Part shown: positions 17,616 to 26,733 of the stretch, piece after piece | Layout of the letters: the number at the start of each line of letters is the position of its first letter | Numbering within the stretch: the stretch's first letter is position 1 | Source: Priestia iocasae | GTDB lineage: Bacteria > Bacillota > Bacilli > Bacillales > Bacillaceae_H | Assembly (NCBI RefSeq): GCF_016909075.1 | Contig: NZ_JAFBFC010000008.1 | Span: 62,001 to 126,000 of the forward strand | Direction of reading: 5' to 3' | Length of the DNA stretch: 64,000 nt | Translations under genes and position numbers: made by a program | The notes under the pieces: model-generated | The model's input: only the letters and a program-made list of their open reading frames with translations | What the model was told of the DNA's origin: nothing | The model's database searches: none

Positions 17616-17744
17616 ATGTACATGAATGACTATGAAGCTATGATGATTTTTCGATTGAATCAACTAAATCACCATCCACAACACATTCATTTTTATCCAT
17701 TAAACGTTTTTATTTCTTTTCAGATGAAGAACAAAAAAATGTGA
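17616..17744 (+). CDS. Doubtful small ORF, 42 aa
   Basis: An ATG frame encodes 42 residues rich in Met, Asn, His and Phe (start MYMNDYEAMMIFRLN). GGAAGG lies 13 bases before the ATG, which is far. TTGACT and an 18-base palindrome lie upstream. No family is recognised, and the second half does not look strongly coding. It could be chance or a gene remnant. Confidence 0.2.
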   Translation: MYMNDYEAMMIFRLNQLNHHPQHIHFYPLNVFISFQMKNKKM

Positions 17745-17809
17745 CTAGTGAAAGAAGTCATCTCTATTAAAATGGTGTATTTCTAATCATCGTTTTTCTC
17801 ATGAAACGA

Positions 17810-17839
17810 AAAAAAGAAGGGAACGAATCCCTTCTTTTT
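17810..17839 (-). terminator. Terminator after the TRAP permease gene
   Basis: On the minus strand AAAAAGAAGGG pairs with CCCTTCTTTTT and T residues follow. It overlaps the stop codon of the permease gene. Confidence 0.82.
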
Positions 17840-19826
17840 ATGCTTGTACGGCTGTTGGCTTTTGTTTATCTTGATTTTTATTTTTTGTCATGATTTGTAC
17901 GACTAATAAGATAACAAACAAGCCAAACCCAGCAATATCCGTAAATCCTTCTGGAATGATTAGCATTAATCCTGCTCCAAGCGCAAGAACACGCTCTCCC
18001 CAATGCATTTTACGATACCAGAATCCAACCATCGCTGCACCAATAGCAATCATACCCGCTAAAGCTGTTGCCACAACCCACATCGTTCGTGTAGGCGTTG
18101 TATCAATCATTAGAAGCTCTGGTGATAAAACGAAAATATACGGAATGATAAAAGCTGCAATCGCTAATTTAGCAGACTGCACACCCGTTCGAATCGGTTC
18201 TCCACCTGACACTCCAGAAGCAGCAAAAGCAGCTAGTGCAACTGGTGGTGTGATATCTGCGATGATTCCAAAATAAAACACGAATAAATGTGCCGCTAAA
18301 TCTGGTGCACCTAGTAAAATAAGTGCCGGTGCTGCAATTGTAGAAGTGATAACATAGTTCGCCGTCGTTGGTGAACCCATCCCTAAAATAAGAGCTGCAA
18401 TCATTGTAAAGAATAAAGTAAGGATTTCAACTCCACCAGCAAGATCTACTAAGCCATTGGCAAGCTTTAATCCAAGACCGGTTTTTGTTACGATTCCTAC
18501 AATTAAACCAGCCGCTGCCGTTGCAGCTGCTACACCCAATGCTGTACGAGCCCCATCGACAAGTGCATCAAAGAAATCTGTAACTGAAATGCGTGTTTCT
18601 TTACGAATCGCACTTACTGCGATTGTAATGACAATGGCTAACAACGCTGCTCGTGTTACCGTCATCCCTGACATTAATAACACAACAACTGCTAAAATTG
18701 GAACTAACAAATAAATTTTCTTCAATACTTCTTTTTTGTTCGGAATTTCTTCAGGAGGTAACCCTGTTAATCCAATGCGCTTTGCTTCAAAGTGCGTCAT
18801 AATCCAAATTCCTGTGAAGTATAGCAACGCGGGAATCGTTGCTGCTTTTGCGATATCCCAATACGTAATACCATTCCCGATAAACTCTACCATTAAGAAG
18901 GCTGCCGCTCCCATGATAGGTGGCATTAACTGACCACCAGTTGAAGCTGCTGCTTCTACTGCACCAGCAAACTCTTTACGATATCCAAGCTTTTTCATCA
19001 TTGGAATCGTAAATGAACCTGATGTTACAACGTTGGCAACAGAACTACCACTAATTGTACCTTGAAGAGCACTTGAGAAAATGGCTACTTTCGCAGGTCC
19101 TCCTATACGACGTCCTGCAATCACAACCGCTAAATCATTAAAGTATTGTCCGACTCCTGTTTTCACAAGAAATGCACCAAACAAGAGGAATAAGAAGATA
19201 AATGTAGATGATACGCCAAGTGGAGTACCTAAAATACCTTCTGTTGTAAAGAACATCGTCTGCACTAAGCGCTCTAACGATAACCCACGATGCACTAAAA
19301 ACCCTGGCATGTATGGACCAAATAATCCGTACAGCAAAAAGACAGATGCAATAATGGTAATTGGAAGACCTACTACACGTCTTGTTGCTTCTAATACAAG
19401 CAAAATGGCTAGTGAACCAACGATAAAGTCTAACGTTTCTAATCGACCCACTCTGTTAACGAGTTCATCAATCATAAGTGGCCAATAAGATCCAACAAAG
19501 ATACCTAATAATGCTAAAACCCCATCGTACCAAGCGATTTGCAGCTTACCTTTTTTCTTGTTTTTCTTAGAGGCCGGAAATAGTAAAAAGATAAGTCCTA
19601 ACGCAAAACCTAGATGAACAGAGCGTTGAATTTGTGCTGCAAACACACCAAATACAGCTGTATAAAGCTGATACAATGAAAAGGCAAGCAGTCCACCGTA
19701 TGCAATCCACCCTAACACTCCTGTTAACTTACGAGTGTTGGCTTCTGGATCATATTTTGCGAGCAATTCCTGTTGCTCTTTTTCTGATAACGTTTCATGT
19801 TGTATATCCTTTTTATCCAAGTACAT
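17838..19826 (-). CDS. TRAP transporter fused permease, TAXI type (DctQM)
   Basis: The 662-residue membrane protein fuses the small (4-segment) and large (about 12-segment) TRAP permease subunits. The large domain shows the TRAP signature stretches SGSSVANVVTSGSFTIPMMK and EAAASTGGQLMPPIMGA. With the binding protein and DUF1850 protein it forms a secondary transporter driven by an ion gradient; the substrate is probably an organic anion but is not readable. AAAGGAG lies only three bases before ATG 19826, so TTG 19820 may be the true start. The gene overlaps the DUF1850 gene by 14 bases. Confidence 0.92.
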   Translation of the reverse strand: MYLDKKDIQHETLSEKEQQELLAKYDPEANTRKLTGVLGWIAYGGLLAFSLYQLYTAVFGVFAAQIQRSVHLGFALGLIFLLFPASKKNKKKGKLQIAWYDGVLALLGIFVGSYWPLMIDELVNRVGRLETLDFIVGSLAILLVLEATRRVVGLPITIIASVFLLYGLFGPYMPGFLVHRGLSLERLVQTMFFTTEGILGTPLGVSSTFIFLFLLFGAFLVKTGVGQYFNDLAVVIAGRRIGGPAKVAIFSSALQGTISGSSVANVVTSGSFTIPMMKKLGYRKEFAGAVEAAASTGGQLMPPIMGAAAFLMVEFIGNGITYWDIAKAATIPALLYFTGIWIMTHFEAKRIGLTGLPPEEIPNKKEVLKKIYLLVPILAVVVLLMSGMTVTRAALLAIVITIAVSAIRKETRISVTDFFDALVDGARTALGVAAATAAAGLIVGIVTKTGLGLKLANGLVDLAGGVEILTLFFTMIAALILGMGSPTTANYVITSTIAAPALILLGAPDLAAHLFVFYFGIIADITPPVALAAFAASGVSGGEPIRTGVQSAKLAIAAFIIPYIFVLSPELLMIDTTPTRTMWVVATALAGMIAIGAAMVGFWYRKMHWGERVLALGAGLMLIIPEGFTDIAGFGLFVILLVVQIMTKNKNQDKQKPTAVQA

Positions 19827-20319
19827 TCACTCCTTTGACAATGTCCCATAGACTGACATGTTTATAATCTATCCTGATCCAGTTTCCTTTTTGTACAAAA
19901 GATGAAAATGGTATCTTTCGATTTTCATAAAGTAACGTATGATTCGCGACAACTTGTCCAATGCGCAAGTCAATAAATGGAAAAACACGGTTCATATCCT
20001 TTAAATAATAACGACCATCTTCTTCTACAAACGTAGCACCTTCTGTACTATCAGAAGGCATCCCAATTGCAAAGTCTTCATATTGTAATTCTGTTTGCTT
20101 TAACTCGTTTTGATTCGTGATTTCATACGTTTCAATGACATCTGATAAATGAATCGAATGAGTGTATTTAATTTGGAAGCTCGTTTGTCCTTCCATAAAC
20201 GCATATCCAATTACTTTGTTAGAATTCTCATGTTCAATAACAAGAGCTTCTTTAAATGGAACGAAGCATATTGCTAAACTCATCACAGCTACAACAATAA
20301 GAACAAGCTTCTTTTTCAT
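19813..20319 (-). CDS. DUF1850 protein of the TAXI transporter operon
   Basis: The 168-residue protein has an N-terminal membrane segment (about 4-20) and a DUF1850 domain, with the conserved FQIKYTHSIHLSDVIETYEI near residue 60. DUF1850 genes are regularly found between the TAXI binding protein and the fused permease, so a role in that transporter is likely, though the activity is unknown. I chose ATG 20319 because AGGGG stands seven bases before it. A perfect hairpin lies just upstream. Confidence 0.85.
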   Translation of the reverse strand: MKKKLVLIVVAVMSLAICFVPFKEALVIEHENSNKVIGYAFMEGQTSFQIKYTHSIHLSDVIETYEITNQNELKQTELQYEDFAIGMPSDSTEGATFVEEDGRYYLKDMNRVFPFIDLRIGQVVANHTLLYENRKIPFSSFVQKGNWIRIDYKHVSLWDIVKGVNVLG

Positions 20320-20378
20320 CTTTAGTCCCCTACATAAGAAAGATGACTCCTCAAAAATGAAGCCATGTTTGATTAAGG

Positions 20379-20416
20379 GAAAGATAGACCAATTGACATC
20401 AATTGGTCTATCTTTC
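20379..20416 (-). other. Perfect 18-bp intercistronic hairpin
   Basis: GAAAGATAGACCAATTGA and its exact complement form a hairpin with a two-base loop between the binding-protein gene and the DUF1850 gene. The T tract after it is very short. It may partly terminate transcription or protect the upstream mRNA, raising binding protein over permease. Confidence 0.75.
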
Positions 20417-20428
20417 ACAGTTATACAA

Positions 20429-21379
20429 TTAGTCTACTAAGCCTTTTTCTTTGAAATACTTCTCAGCACCTGGGTGGAATGGGATTCCAGCACCTTCAAC
20501 TGCTGATTCAGCCGTAATTAATTTACCTTTTGCATGTGTAATTTTATCTGTGTTTTCGAAGATAGCTTTTGTAATGTCATACACTAACTCTTCTTCTAAA
20601 TCTGTTGATACAGCAAGCATTGCTTGAACAGCTACTGTTTTAACCTCTTCAGCTAGCTTGTATGTTCCAGCTGGTACTGCATCTTTAATGTAGTAAGGAT
20701 ATTTTTCAATTAATGCGTCTACTTTATCGTCTGCGATTGGCACAATTACCACTTCTTGTGTAGCAGATAAACTTTCAACAGCTCCAGTTGGCGTACCAGC
20801 TGTTACAAATGCTGCGTCGATGCTACCATCTTGAATTCCTTCTGTTGAATCCGCGAAGTCTAAGTTACGTGCCGTAATATCGTCCATCGTTAAACCATGG
20901 ATTTCTAAAATTTGCTCTGCATTTGCATATGTTCCACTTCCTGGTGCCCCTACAGAAACAGTTTTCCCTTTTAAATCTTCAACAGCTGCAATACCGTTCT
21001 TCTTTAATGTAACGATTTGCACTGTTTCAGGGTATAACGTTCCAATTGCTTGGATGTTATCAATTTTATTTCCTTCAAACATTAACTTACCTTCTGTTGC
21101 ATAGCTAGCAATATCGGTTTGAGTAAACGCGATATCCGCGTCACCCGTGCTTAATGTTTCCATGTTCTCAGCAGATGCACCTGAAGATTGAGCCGTCGCC
21201 TCTGCATCTGTGTTGTCTGAAATAATTTGAGCCATTGCGCCACCTAATGGATAGTATGTACCACCTGTTCCACCTGTCACAAGGCTAAGTTGTTTTGTAC
21301 CACCGCCGCCACACGCTGCTAAAATCATCATTAATCCAACGATAAGAGCAACCGGCATAAAATAGCGTTTTCTTTTCAT
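20429..21379 (-). CDS. TAXI family TRAP solute-binding lipoprotein
   Basis: The 316-residue protein has a lipoprotein signal peptide (LAAC, Cys23) and the TAXI opening GTGGTYYPLGGAMAQIIS near residue 37. Next to GAPGSGTYANAEQIL it shows the ligand-binding pattern of this group. TAXI proteins bind small organic anions (glutamate-like or dicarboxylates in studied cases), but the ligand here is unknown. It is the first gene of the transporter operon. GGGGGAA precedes the ATG. Confidence 0.93.
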   Translation of the reverse strand: MKRKRYFMPVALIVGLMMILAACGGGGTKQLSLVTGGTGGTYYPLGGAMAQIISDNTDAEATAQSSGASAENMETLSTGDADIAFTQTDIASYATEGKLMFEGNKIDNIQAIGTLYPETVQIVTLKKNGIAAVEDLKGKTVSVGAPGSGTYANAEQILEIHGLTMDDITARNLDFADSTEGIQDGSIDAAFVTAGTPTGAVESLSATQEVVIVPIADDKVDALIEKYPYYIKDAVPAGTYKLAEEVKTVAVQAMLAVSTDLEEELVYDITKAIFENTDKITHAKGKLITAESAVEGAGIPFHPGAEKYFKEKGLVD

Positions 21380-21425
21380 AAATATTCCCCCTTCTTCATA
21401 GATTACTAATTTTCTACATTACAAT

Positions 21426-21454
21426 ATTAACATAACGGTTAACACAATTGTCAA
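21426..21454 (-). promoter_or_regulatory. Likely promoter of the TAXI operon
   Basis: On the minus strand TTGACA (21454-21449) is followed after 17 bases by GTTAAT, or after 18 by TTAATA. The start codon lies about 45 bases downstream. Confidence 0.5.
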
Positions 21455-21810
21455 TAAAGTGTTACATTTTTGTTATACAATACCTTGAAAATCGTATGGT
21501 TGTTGCATAACTATTGTCAATTACTTTGTTAGCTTCTTCCCTATTTCTCATTGTTTATCCGTAAGTCAAAACTCTCAAAAAACCTTGATTTATCAATATT
21601 AATCTTCACGATTAAAAATTTTAATCGCTTTCTTCTCATCTTTTTTTCATAGATAAAATGAATAGATACAGAAACAGATTATCATTGTCCATTTTATTTT
21701 TATTTTTCAAAAAAATAACTACATTTTTCTCTCTCTAAATTACTGATTTTGCATATTAATTTAACAAAAACAATATTTATAAGTTTACTTCAAAACGAAT
21801 TGATACAATA

Positions 21811-21838
21811 AAGGGTGACCAAATTTTGGCCACCCCTT
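21811..21838 (-). terminator. Terminator-like hairpin after the oligopeptidase gene
   Basis: GGGTGACCAAA pairs with TTTGGCCACCC with one mismatch. The T run that follows is weak, so the call is moderate. Confidence 0.55.
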
Positions 21839-21852
21839 GTTGTATCGATTGA

Positions 21853-23547
21853 TTACAATTTTTTGTCATCAATTGAATTTAGGTACTGTTCAATTTCTCC
21901 AACAACCGACTCTACGCAGCCGTTTTCAAATGGAGAAAGTAAATTGGCTTCTTTTACGAGACCAACAAATGATTGACTACCTCCTAGGCTGCATAGATGT
22001 AAGTAATCGTTCCATGCTTTCTCATGGTTCTCACGATCTCTCTTCCAAAATTGAAATGCACAAATTTGTGCAAGTGTGTAATCAATGTAATAAAACGGTA
22101 CGTTGTAAATGTGGCTTTGACGTTGCCAGAAGCCTCCATTTTCAAGATACTCATTCCCATCATAATCTTTCCAAGGCGTATATTTCTTTTCAATTTCACG
22201 CCATGCTGCTTTACGCTCACGTGGTGTCGCATCTGGATTTTCATAGACAAAGTGTTGAAATTCATCGACTGATACACCATATGGTAGGAACGATAATCCT
22301 GAGCTTAGGTGTGAGAATTTGTATTTCTCCGTATCTTCTTTAAAGAATAGCTCCATCCACGGCCAAGTGAAATATTCCATACTCATTGAATGAATTTCAG
22401 CTGCTTCATACGTAGGGAATCCATATTCTGGAATAGCTAAATGACGGCTTGAGTATGCTTGAAACGCATGACCTGCTTCATGTGTTAACACATCGATATC
22501 ACCTGATGTCCCATTAAAATTGGAGAAAATATAAGGAGATTGGTGATTCTCAATAAATGTACAATACCCTCCACTTGCTTTTCCTTTTTTCGCAACAAGA
22601 TCCATTAAGTTATGATCAATCATAAACTGGAAGAACTCGTTTGTTTCAGGTGATAATTCTTCGTACATCTTTCGACCATTTTCAATAATCCATTCTGGAC
22701 TTCCTTTTGGCGTTGCATTACCTGTTTTAAATTCAAACGGATCGTCATAATATTTTAATTCCGCTACTCCAATGCGACCTTGCTGTCTTTCTTTTAATTT
22801 TTTAGCAAGCGGAACGATGAAATCTAACACTTGGTTTCTAAAATTTTGAACCATTTCAGCGTTATAATCTGTACGAGTCATACGTGCATAGCCTAGTTCA
22901 ACGAAATTTTTGTAGCCTAGCTTCTTCGCAATCTTCGTTCTTACTTGAACAAGATCATCATAGATTTGATCAAACGCTTCTTCATGATCGGCAAAGAATT
23001 GAAAGCGTGCTTCTGCTGACTTTTTACGCATGTTTCGATCCGTTGATTGCATAAACGGCTCTAATTGTGCAAGCGTACGCTCTTCTCCTTCGAATACAAT
23101 TTTGGCAGATGCCACTAATTTCGTATAATCAGAAGAAAGTTTGTTTTCTAATTGCAAGTCTTCAACAATTTCAGGTGAGTATGTTTTTAACTGTGCCTCT
23201 GCTAATGCAAAAAGCTGCTGTCCCCACTTTTCTTCTAACTGTTGACGAAACGGTGATGACACAAGCGCTGTGTAATATTGATGAATAAATCCTTCAAAAA
23301 TTGGCTCTATTTCGTCCATATAATCTTGCTCTGCTTTGTAAAATTCGTCTTCTGTATCAATAGAGTGACGAATTGAGCAAATGGTTGACATTGTTCCAAA
23401 GTCAGCGCGAATTTGATTAATGTTATCAATTGCTTTACTTTGTGCTTCGACTGTTTCAGCTTCTTTAAAAGCCACTAATGTGTGTTCAAATGCTAATTTG
23501 ATTTCTTCTATGTTTGGTCTTTTGTATTCAAAATCTTGAAATTGCAT
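21853..23547 (-). CDS. M3 family oligoendopeptidase
   Basis: The 564-residue protein is a zinc metallopeptidase of family M3 (PepF/oligoendopeptidase type) that trims short peptides in the cytoplasm. It shows the zinc motif HEAGH in DVLTHEAGHAFQAYSS near residue 350 and the downstream glutamate region YEAAEIHSMSMEY. The helical N-terminal half is typical. It has no signal peptide. The start is preceded by a modest AAAAGGTGG. It stands alone between an intergenic gap and a MarR regulator gene. Confidence 0.92.
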   Translation of the reverse strand: MQFQDFEYKRPNIEEIKLAFEHTLVAFKEAETVEAQSKAIDNINQIRADFGTMSTICSIRHSIDTEDEFYKAEQDYMDEIEPIFEGFIHQYYTALVSSPFRQQLEEKWGQQLFALAEAQLKTYSPEIVEDLQLENKLSSDYTKLVASAKIVFEGEERTLAQLEPFMQSTDRNMRKKSAEARFQFFADHEEAFDQIYDDLVQVRTKIAKKLGYKNFVELGYARMTRTDYNAEMVQNFRNQVLDFIVPLAKKLKERQQGRIGVAELKYYDDPFEFKTGNATPKGSPEWIIENGRKMYEELSPETNEFFQFMIDHNLMDLVAKKGKASGGYCTFIENHQSPYIFSNFNGTSGDIDVLTHEAGHAFQAYSSRHLAIPEYGFPTYEAAEIHSMSMEYFTWPWMELFFKEDTEKYKFSHLSSGLSFLPYGVSVDEFQHFVYENPDATPRERKAAWREIEKKYTPWKDYDGNEYLENGGFWQRQSHIYNVPFYYIDYTLAQICAFQFWKRDRENHEKAWNDYLHLCSLGGSQSFVGLVKEANLLSPFENGCVESVVGEIEQYLNSIDDKKL

Positions 23548-23624
23548 ATACTAACCACCTTTTATATGTACTTATATCGTTTATTTATTCTTTATGTTAG
23601 CTTTCATTTCCTGCCTTAGCATCA

Positions 23625-23667
23625 AAAAAATAGCAGCATTCGACACATACTGTGTCAAATACTGCCA
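23625..23667 (-). terminator. Terminator after the MarR gene
   Basis: On the minus strand GACACA pairs with TGTGTC inside a longer stem that includes GGCAGTATT and AATGCTGC. ATTTTTTT follows. Confidence 0.75.
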
Positions 23668-24138
23668 TTAGTCTTTCGGAATGTATTCATTTGCATGATG
23701 GCCAAGTTTTTTTAATAAGGCAATAGCTGTTTCTTTTTCATCTTCTTCTAGTACAGATAAAATGTCATGAATTCGTCTTTCATGACTTGGAAACATACTC
23801 TCAATCATGTCTTTTCCTTTGTCCGTTATTTCTGCATATGTCACTCGTCGATCATTTGGGCATGCAACACGTGCTAAAAATTCTTTTTTCTCTAGCTTAT
23901 CAATCACATATGTGATGCTACCACTTGCTAATAAGATTTTACCACCAATCTGTTGAAGAGGCTGTTTTCCTTTATGATATAACAGCTCTAGTACGGCAAA
24001 CTCTGTCGGGTTCATCTCATGCTGTTGAATTAGCTTATGAACGTGATCGTTAATGGCACGATGTGCTCGTGATAACACAATAAATAATTTTAACGATTGA
24101 TCTAATTGTTCTCTTGAAACTTCCTTACTCATCGTCAT
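23668..24138 (-). CDS. MarR family regulator (MhqR-like position)
   Basis: The 156-residue protein has the MarR winged helix (about residues 45-110: FAVLELLYHKGKQPLQQIG, then ASGSITYVIDKLEKKEFLAR and the wing DRRVTYAEIT). MarR dimers bind palindromes and sense phenols, quinones or oxidants. It lies beside a KinD-like kinase gene, as mhqR (ykvE) does in B. subtilis, which suggests an MhqR relative. The single Cys98 in the wing region (VACPNDRR) is notable but its role is unknown. AAAGGA lies only four bases before ATG 24138, so the ATG at 24132 is an alternative start. Confidence 0.85.
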   Translation of the reverse strand: MTMSKEVSREQLDQSLKLFIVLSRAHRAINDHVHKLIQQHEMNPTEFAVLELLYHKGKQPLQQIGGKILLASGSITYVIDKLEKKEFLARVACPNDRRVTYAEITDKGKDMIESMFPSHERRIHDILSVLEEDEKETAIALLKKLGHHANEYIPKD

Positions 24139-24316
24139 CAGTTCCTTTATCTCGATATCAAGACAATTTTACTAAAAAGACTAGCCGCTGTCAATTCTCT
24201 CCTTTTTCACCCTACTAAGAGCGCCAGGTTTCTAATACTCTGATACATGTTATTGATTGGATCACTTTATGATATAATAATGGCAGATTATGTTGCAAGG
24301 AGCGGTTAACACGTGC

Positions 24317-25834
24317 ATGTTTAGTTCTTTTTTCACAAACTCAAAATGGCATAACATCCAACTTTATTTATTAATTGTTATCATTCCTTCCATTATTATA
24401 AGTCTACTATTTGTGCAAATTCGTTATTACCAGCTAAAAGAAGATATTACTGATCATGCTGAAACGACAGCGCTCTTTCATAAAAATCAACTAGACCGAT
24501 TTATCGGTGAAACAACAACTAGTATTGAAACAATTGCCTTAATGGCTAATCCACAAAAATCTTCTTATACAGAGATTGAAAGGATTTTAAGTAGCACCCA
24601 TCAAAAAGATTTACGCTTATCGGGGCTTTACTACGTAGATGTAAAAGGAAACATGCTATTTGGCTCACACCGCTTGCCTAAGCAAGTGAATGTATTTGAC
24701 CGCCAGTATTTTCAGCGTGTGCTCACAACGAAAACAACCGTTATTTCAAACGCTTATTTTGGACGCTTAACAGGTAGATACATTGTAACCATTGCTACAC
24801 CTATTTTAGATGAAAATAAAAATATTAAAGCCATCTTACTTGCAAGCTTACGGTTAAATTACATTGAAAGTCTTATGGCTGAATTAACACCTGATACAAA
24901 AGTCGATGTATATGACCGTAATCAATTGTTAGTGTTTCAAGCTAATGATAGCGCCCATACAGCCGATATTTTTGTTCGTACACAATTAGAAAGTGTGCCA
25001 TGGACAGTAGCTGTGTCTGCCACTTCGATTCCACGTAAAGATATTTTTGGGTTATTCCTGATTGCGCTTCTTTCATCGTTTGTGGTAACCAATATTTTAT
25101 TTTTAATCGTTAAGCTCTTACTTGTAAAAAGACAAGCTGCCAAAGAGCATGCTCAAAATGAAAGTCAAAAGCTAGAGCTTATTGGAACACTAGCTGCCAG
25201 TACAGCTCACGAGATTCGAAATCCACTAACTGGCATTAAGGGATTAGTTAGTTTACTAAGTGAAAAATACACAAAAGAAGAAGATCAATTTTACTTCTCT
25301 ATCATTCAAACAGAAATTGATCGCATTAATCAAATTGCAAGTGAATTCTTAGTGCTCGGTAAGCCAACAGCAGAAAACCGAAAGGACTATGATCTTCAGT
25401 CGATTGTACATGAAGTTATACCTATCGTTGAGTCAGAAGCAAATCTTCATCAAATAACGTTATTAACGAATATCGATAAAGAAAAGCTTCCTATTCATTG
25501 TGATAAAAATCAAATTAAACAAGTGCTTTTAAACCTAACTAAGAATGCACTTGGTTCAATGGAATCAGGAGGTATCCTCACCATTGTTTTAACCAAAAAA
25601 GATCATACTTGTATGATGAAGGTCATTGACACTGGGATTGGTATTCCACCTGAGAGGCTAGCAAAGATTTTTCATCCGTTTTTCACGATGAAATCCGAAG
25701 GAACAGGATTGGGACTTGTTGTTTGTAAGAGAATCATTGAAATGTATGACGGAACCATTCACATCAAAAGTGAAGTAGATGTAGGTACAGAAGTAGAGGT
25801 TTGTCTTCCTTTATCTCACTCTCACTTATACTAG
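24317..25834 (+). CDS. kinD: dCache sensor histidine kinase, KinD-like
   Basis: The protein (505 residues from ATG 24317) has a membrane segment at about 16-38, an extracellular Cache-type sensor (about 40-235, with HRLPKQVNVFDRQYFQRVL), a second membrane segment near 240-262, HisKA with His298 (STAHEIRNPLTG) and HATPase (GTGLGLVVCK). Architecture, length and place next to an mhqR-like gene match B. subtilis KinD, a Spo0F kinase linked to matrix sensing. AAGGAG lies 14 bases before this ATG; an ATG nine codons upstream (24290) lacks a good site. Confidence 0.88.
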   Translation: MFSSFFTNSKWHNIQLYLLIVIIPSIIISLLFVQIRYYQLKEDITDHAETTALFHKNQLDRFIGETTTSIETIALMANPQKSSYTEIERILSSTHQKDLRLSGLYYVDVKGNMLFGSHRLPKQVNVFDRQYFQRVLTTKTTVISNAYFGRLTGRYIVTIATPILDENKNIKAILLASLRLNYIESLMAELTPDTKVDVYDRNQLLVFQANDSAHTADIFVRTQLESVPWTVAVSATSIPRKDIFGLFLIALLSSFVVTNILFLIVKLLLVKRQAAKEHAQNESQKLELIGTLAASTAHEIRNPLTGIKGLVSLLSEKYTKEEDQFYFSIIQTEIDRINQIASEFLVLGKPTAENRKDYDLQSIVHEVIPIVESEANLHQITLLTNIDKEKLPIHCDKNQIKQVLLNLTKNALGSMESGGILTIVLTKKDHTCMMKVIDTGIGIPPERLAKIFHPFFTMKSEGTGLGLVVCKRIIEMYDGTIHIKSEVDVGTEVEVCLPLSHSHLY

Positions 25835-25908
25835 CTCTATTTCTTTTCTTTTTCGGCTAACTTTGAGATAATAGAGAAACTTAAACTACTTGATAAAAGG
25901 TGAGCTCT

Positions 25909-26676
25909 ATGAACAATTCGCATCTTATTTTTAATTCGTCTATCGGTTCTAAAAAGCCTGAAACCATTATCAATCGTCAAAATCCCTGTCCCTTTTGTGA
26001 TGTTCAATCGTTAACAAACATTCTTGATCAAGATGGATCTATTATTTGGTTAGAAAACAAATATCCAGTTTTACAAGATACGTACCAAACGGTCATTATT
26101 GAAACAAATGAGTGCTCTTCTGAACTATCACTATATGAGGAAGACCACTTATACAAATTATTATCATTTGGTATTCGCCACTGGTTTGAGGTGATCAATA
26201 GCGGAGACTATCAGTCCGTTATCTTTTATAAAAATCATGGCCCTATGTCAGGTGGATCATTAAGGCACCCTCACATGCAGATTATTGGATTAAAGCATAT
26301 TGATTATCATGAAGCAGTCAATCGTACGATGTTTGAAGGCGTAACAATTGAAGAGAAAAACGGTGTATTGTTCAATTTATCCTCAGAGCCTAGAGTGGGC
26401 TTTTTTGAGTTTAATATTATGATGGATAATCCTGAAGAACAATTGCGTGAATTTGCTCATTATATTCAAGTCTCTGCTCACTATGTGTTAAATCATTTTC
26501 ATCGCAGCTGCACAAGCTATAATTTGTTTTTCTACTATTTTGAGGGTAAAATCATCGCGAAGATTTTACCGCGATTTGCTACATCGCCTTTATTTATTGG
26601 ATATGGCATCCCTCAAGTATCAAATAAGATTGATGTGATAGCGCATCAAGTAAAAGAGCTCTACCTAGATGAATAA
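25909..26676 (+). CDS. DUF4931 protein, GalT/HIT-like fold
   Basis: The 255-residue protein carries CPFC near residue 26 and the HIT-type active-site pattern RHPHMQII near residue 120. That layout resembles galactose-1-phosphate uridylyltransferase relatives grouped as DUF4931. A nucleotidyl-transfer or hydrolase role with a zinc site is plausible from the fold; the substrate is unknown. I chose ATG 25909 because AAAGGTG lies six bases upstream; a GTG three codons earlier is possible. It lies directly after the KinD-like gene and may be co-transcribed. Confidence 0.8.
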   Translation: MNNSHLIFNSSIGSKKPETIINRQNPCPFCDVQSLTNILDQDGSIIWLENKYPVLQDTYQTVIIETNECSSELSLYEEDHLYKLLSFGIRHWFEVINSGDYQSVIFYKNHGPMSGGSLRHPHMQIIGLKHIDYHEAVNRTMFEGVTIEEKNGVLFNLSSEPRVGFFEFNIMMDNPEEQLREFAHYIQVSAHYVLNHFHRSCTSYNLFFYYFEGKIIAKILPRFATSPLFIGYGIPQVSNKIDVIAHQVKELYLDE

Positions 26677-26731
26677 GAAAAAAGAGACACGATTAGGATT
26701 ACTACTTTCCTTATCGTGTCTCTTTTTTTAT
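26677..26731. terminator. Bidirectional terminator
   Basis: AAAAAAGAGACACGAT pairs with ATCGTGTCTCTTTTTT. It lies between convergent genes and has T runs on both strands. Confidence 0.85.
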
Positions 26732-26733
26732 GA

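Larger units (their letters stand above)
17459..17837. other. Intergenic region after the tandem kinases
   Basis: It contains the kinase terminator, the palindrome TTACTATGATAATAGTAA at 17562-17579 preceded by TTGACT (17554), a doubtful 42-codon frame at 17616-17744, and the terminator of the convergent TRAP permease gene. The palindrome looks like an operator but no clear gene follows it. Confidence 0.4.
21380..21852. other. 473-base AT-rich intergenic region
   Basis: It separates the TAXI operon from the oligopeptidase gene, both on the minus strand. It holds the TAXI promoter, the palindrome CGATTAAAAATTTTAATCG at 21609-21627 and the peptidase terminator. I see no gene in it. Confidence 0.5.

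Noticed and set aside
21675-21695. Fur-box-like half site near the TAXI upstream region
   Set aside because: Only one ATTATCA half is present; the inverted half is missing.
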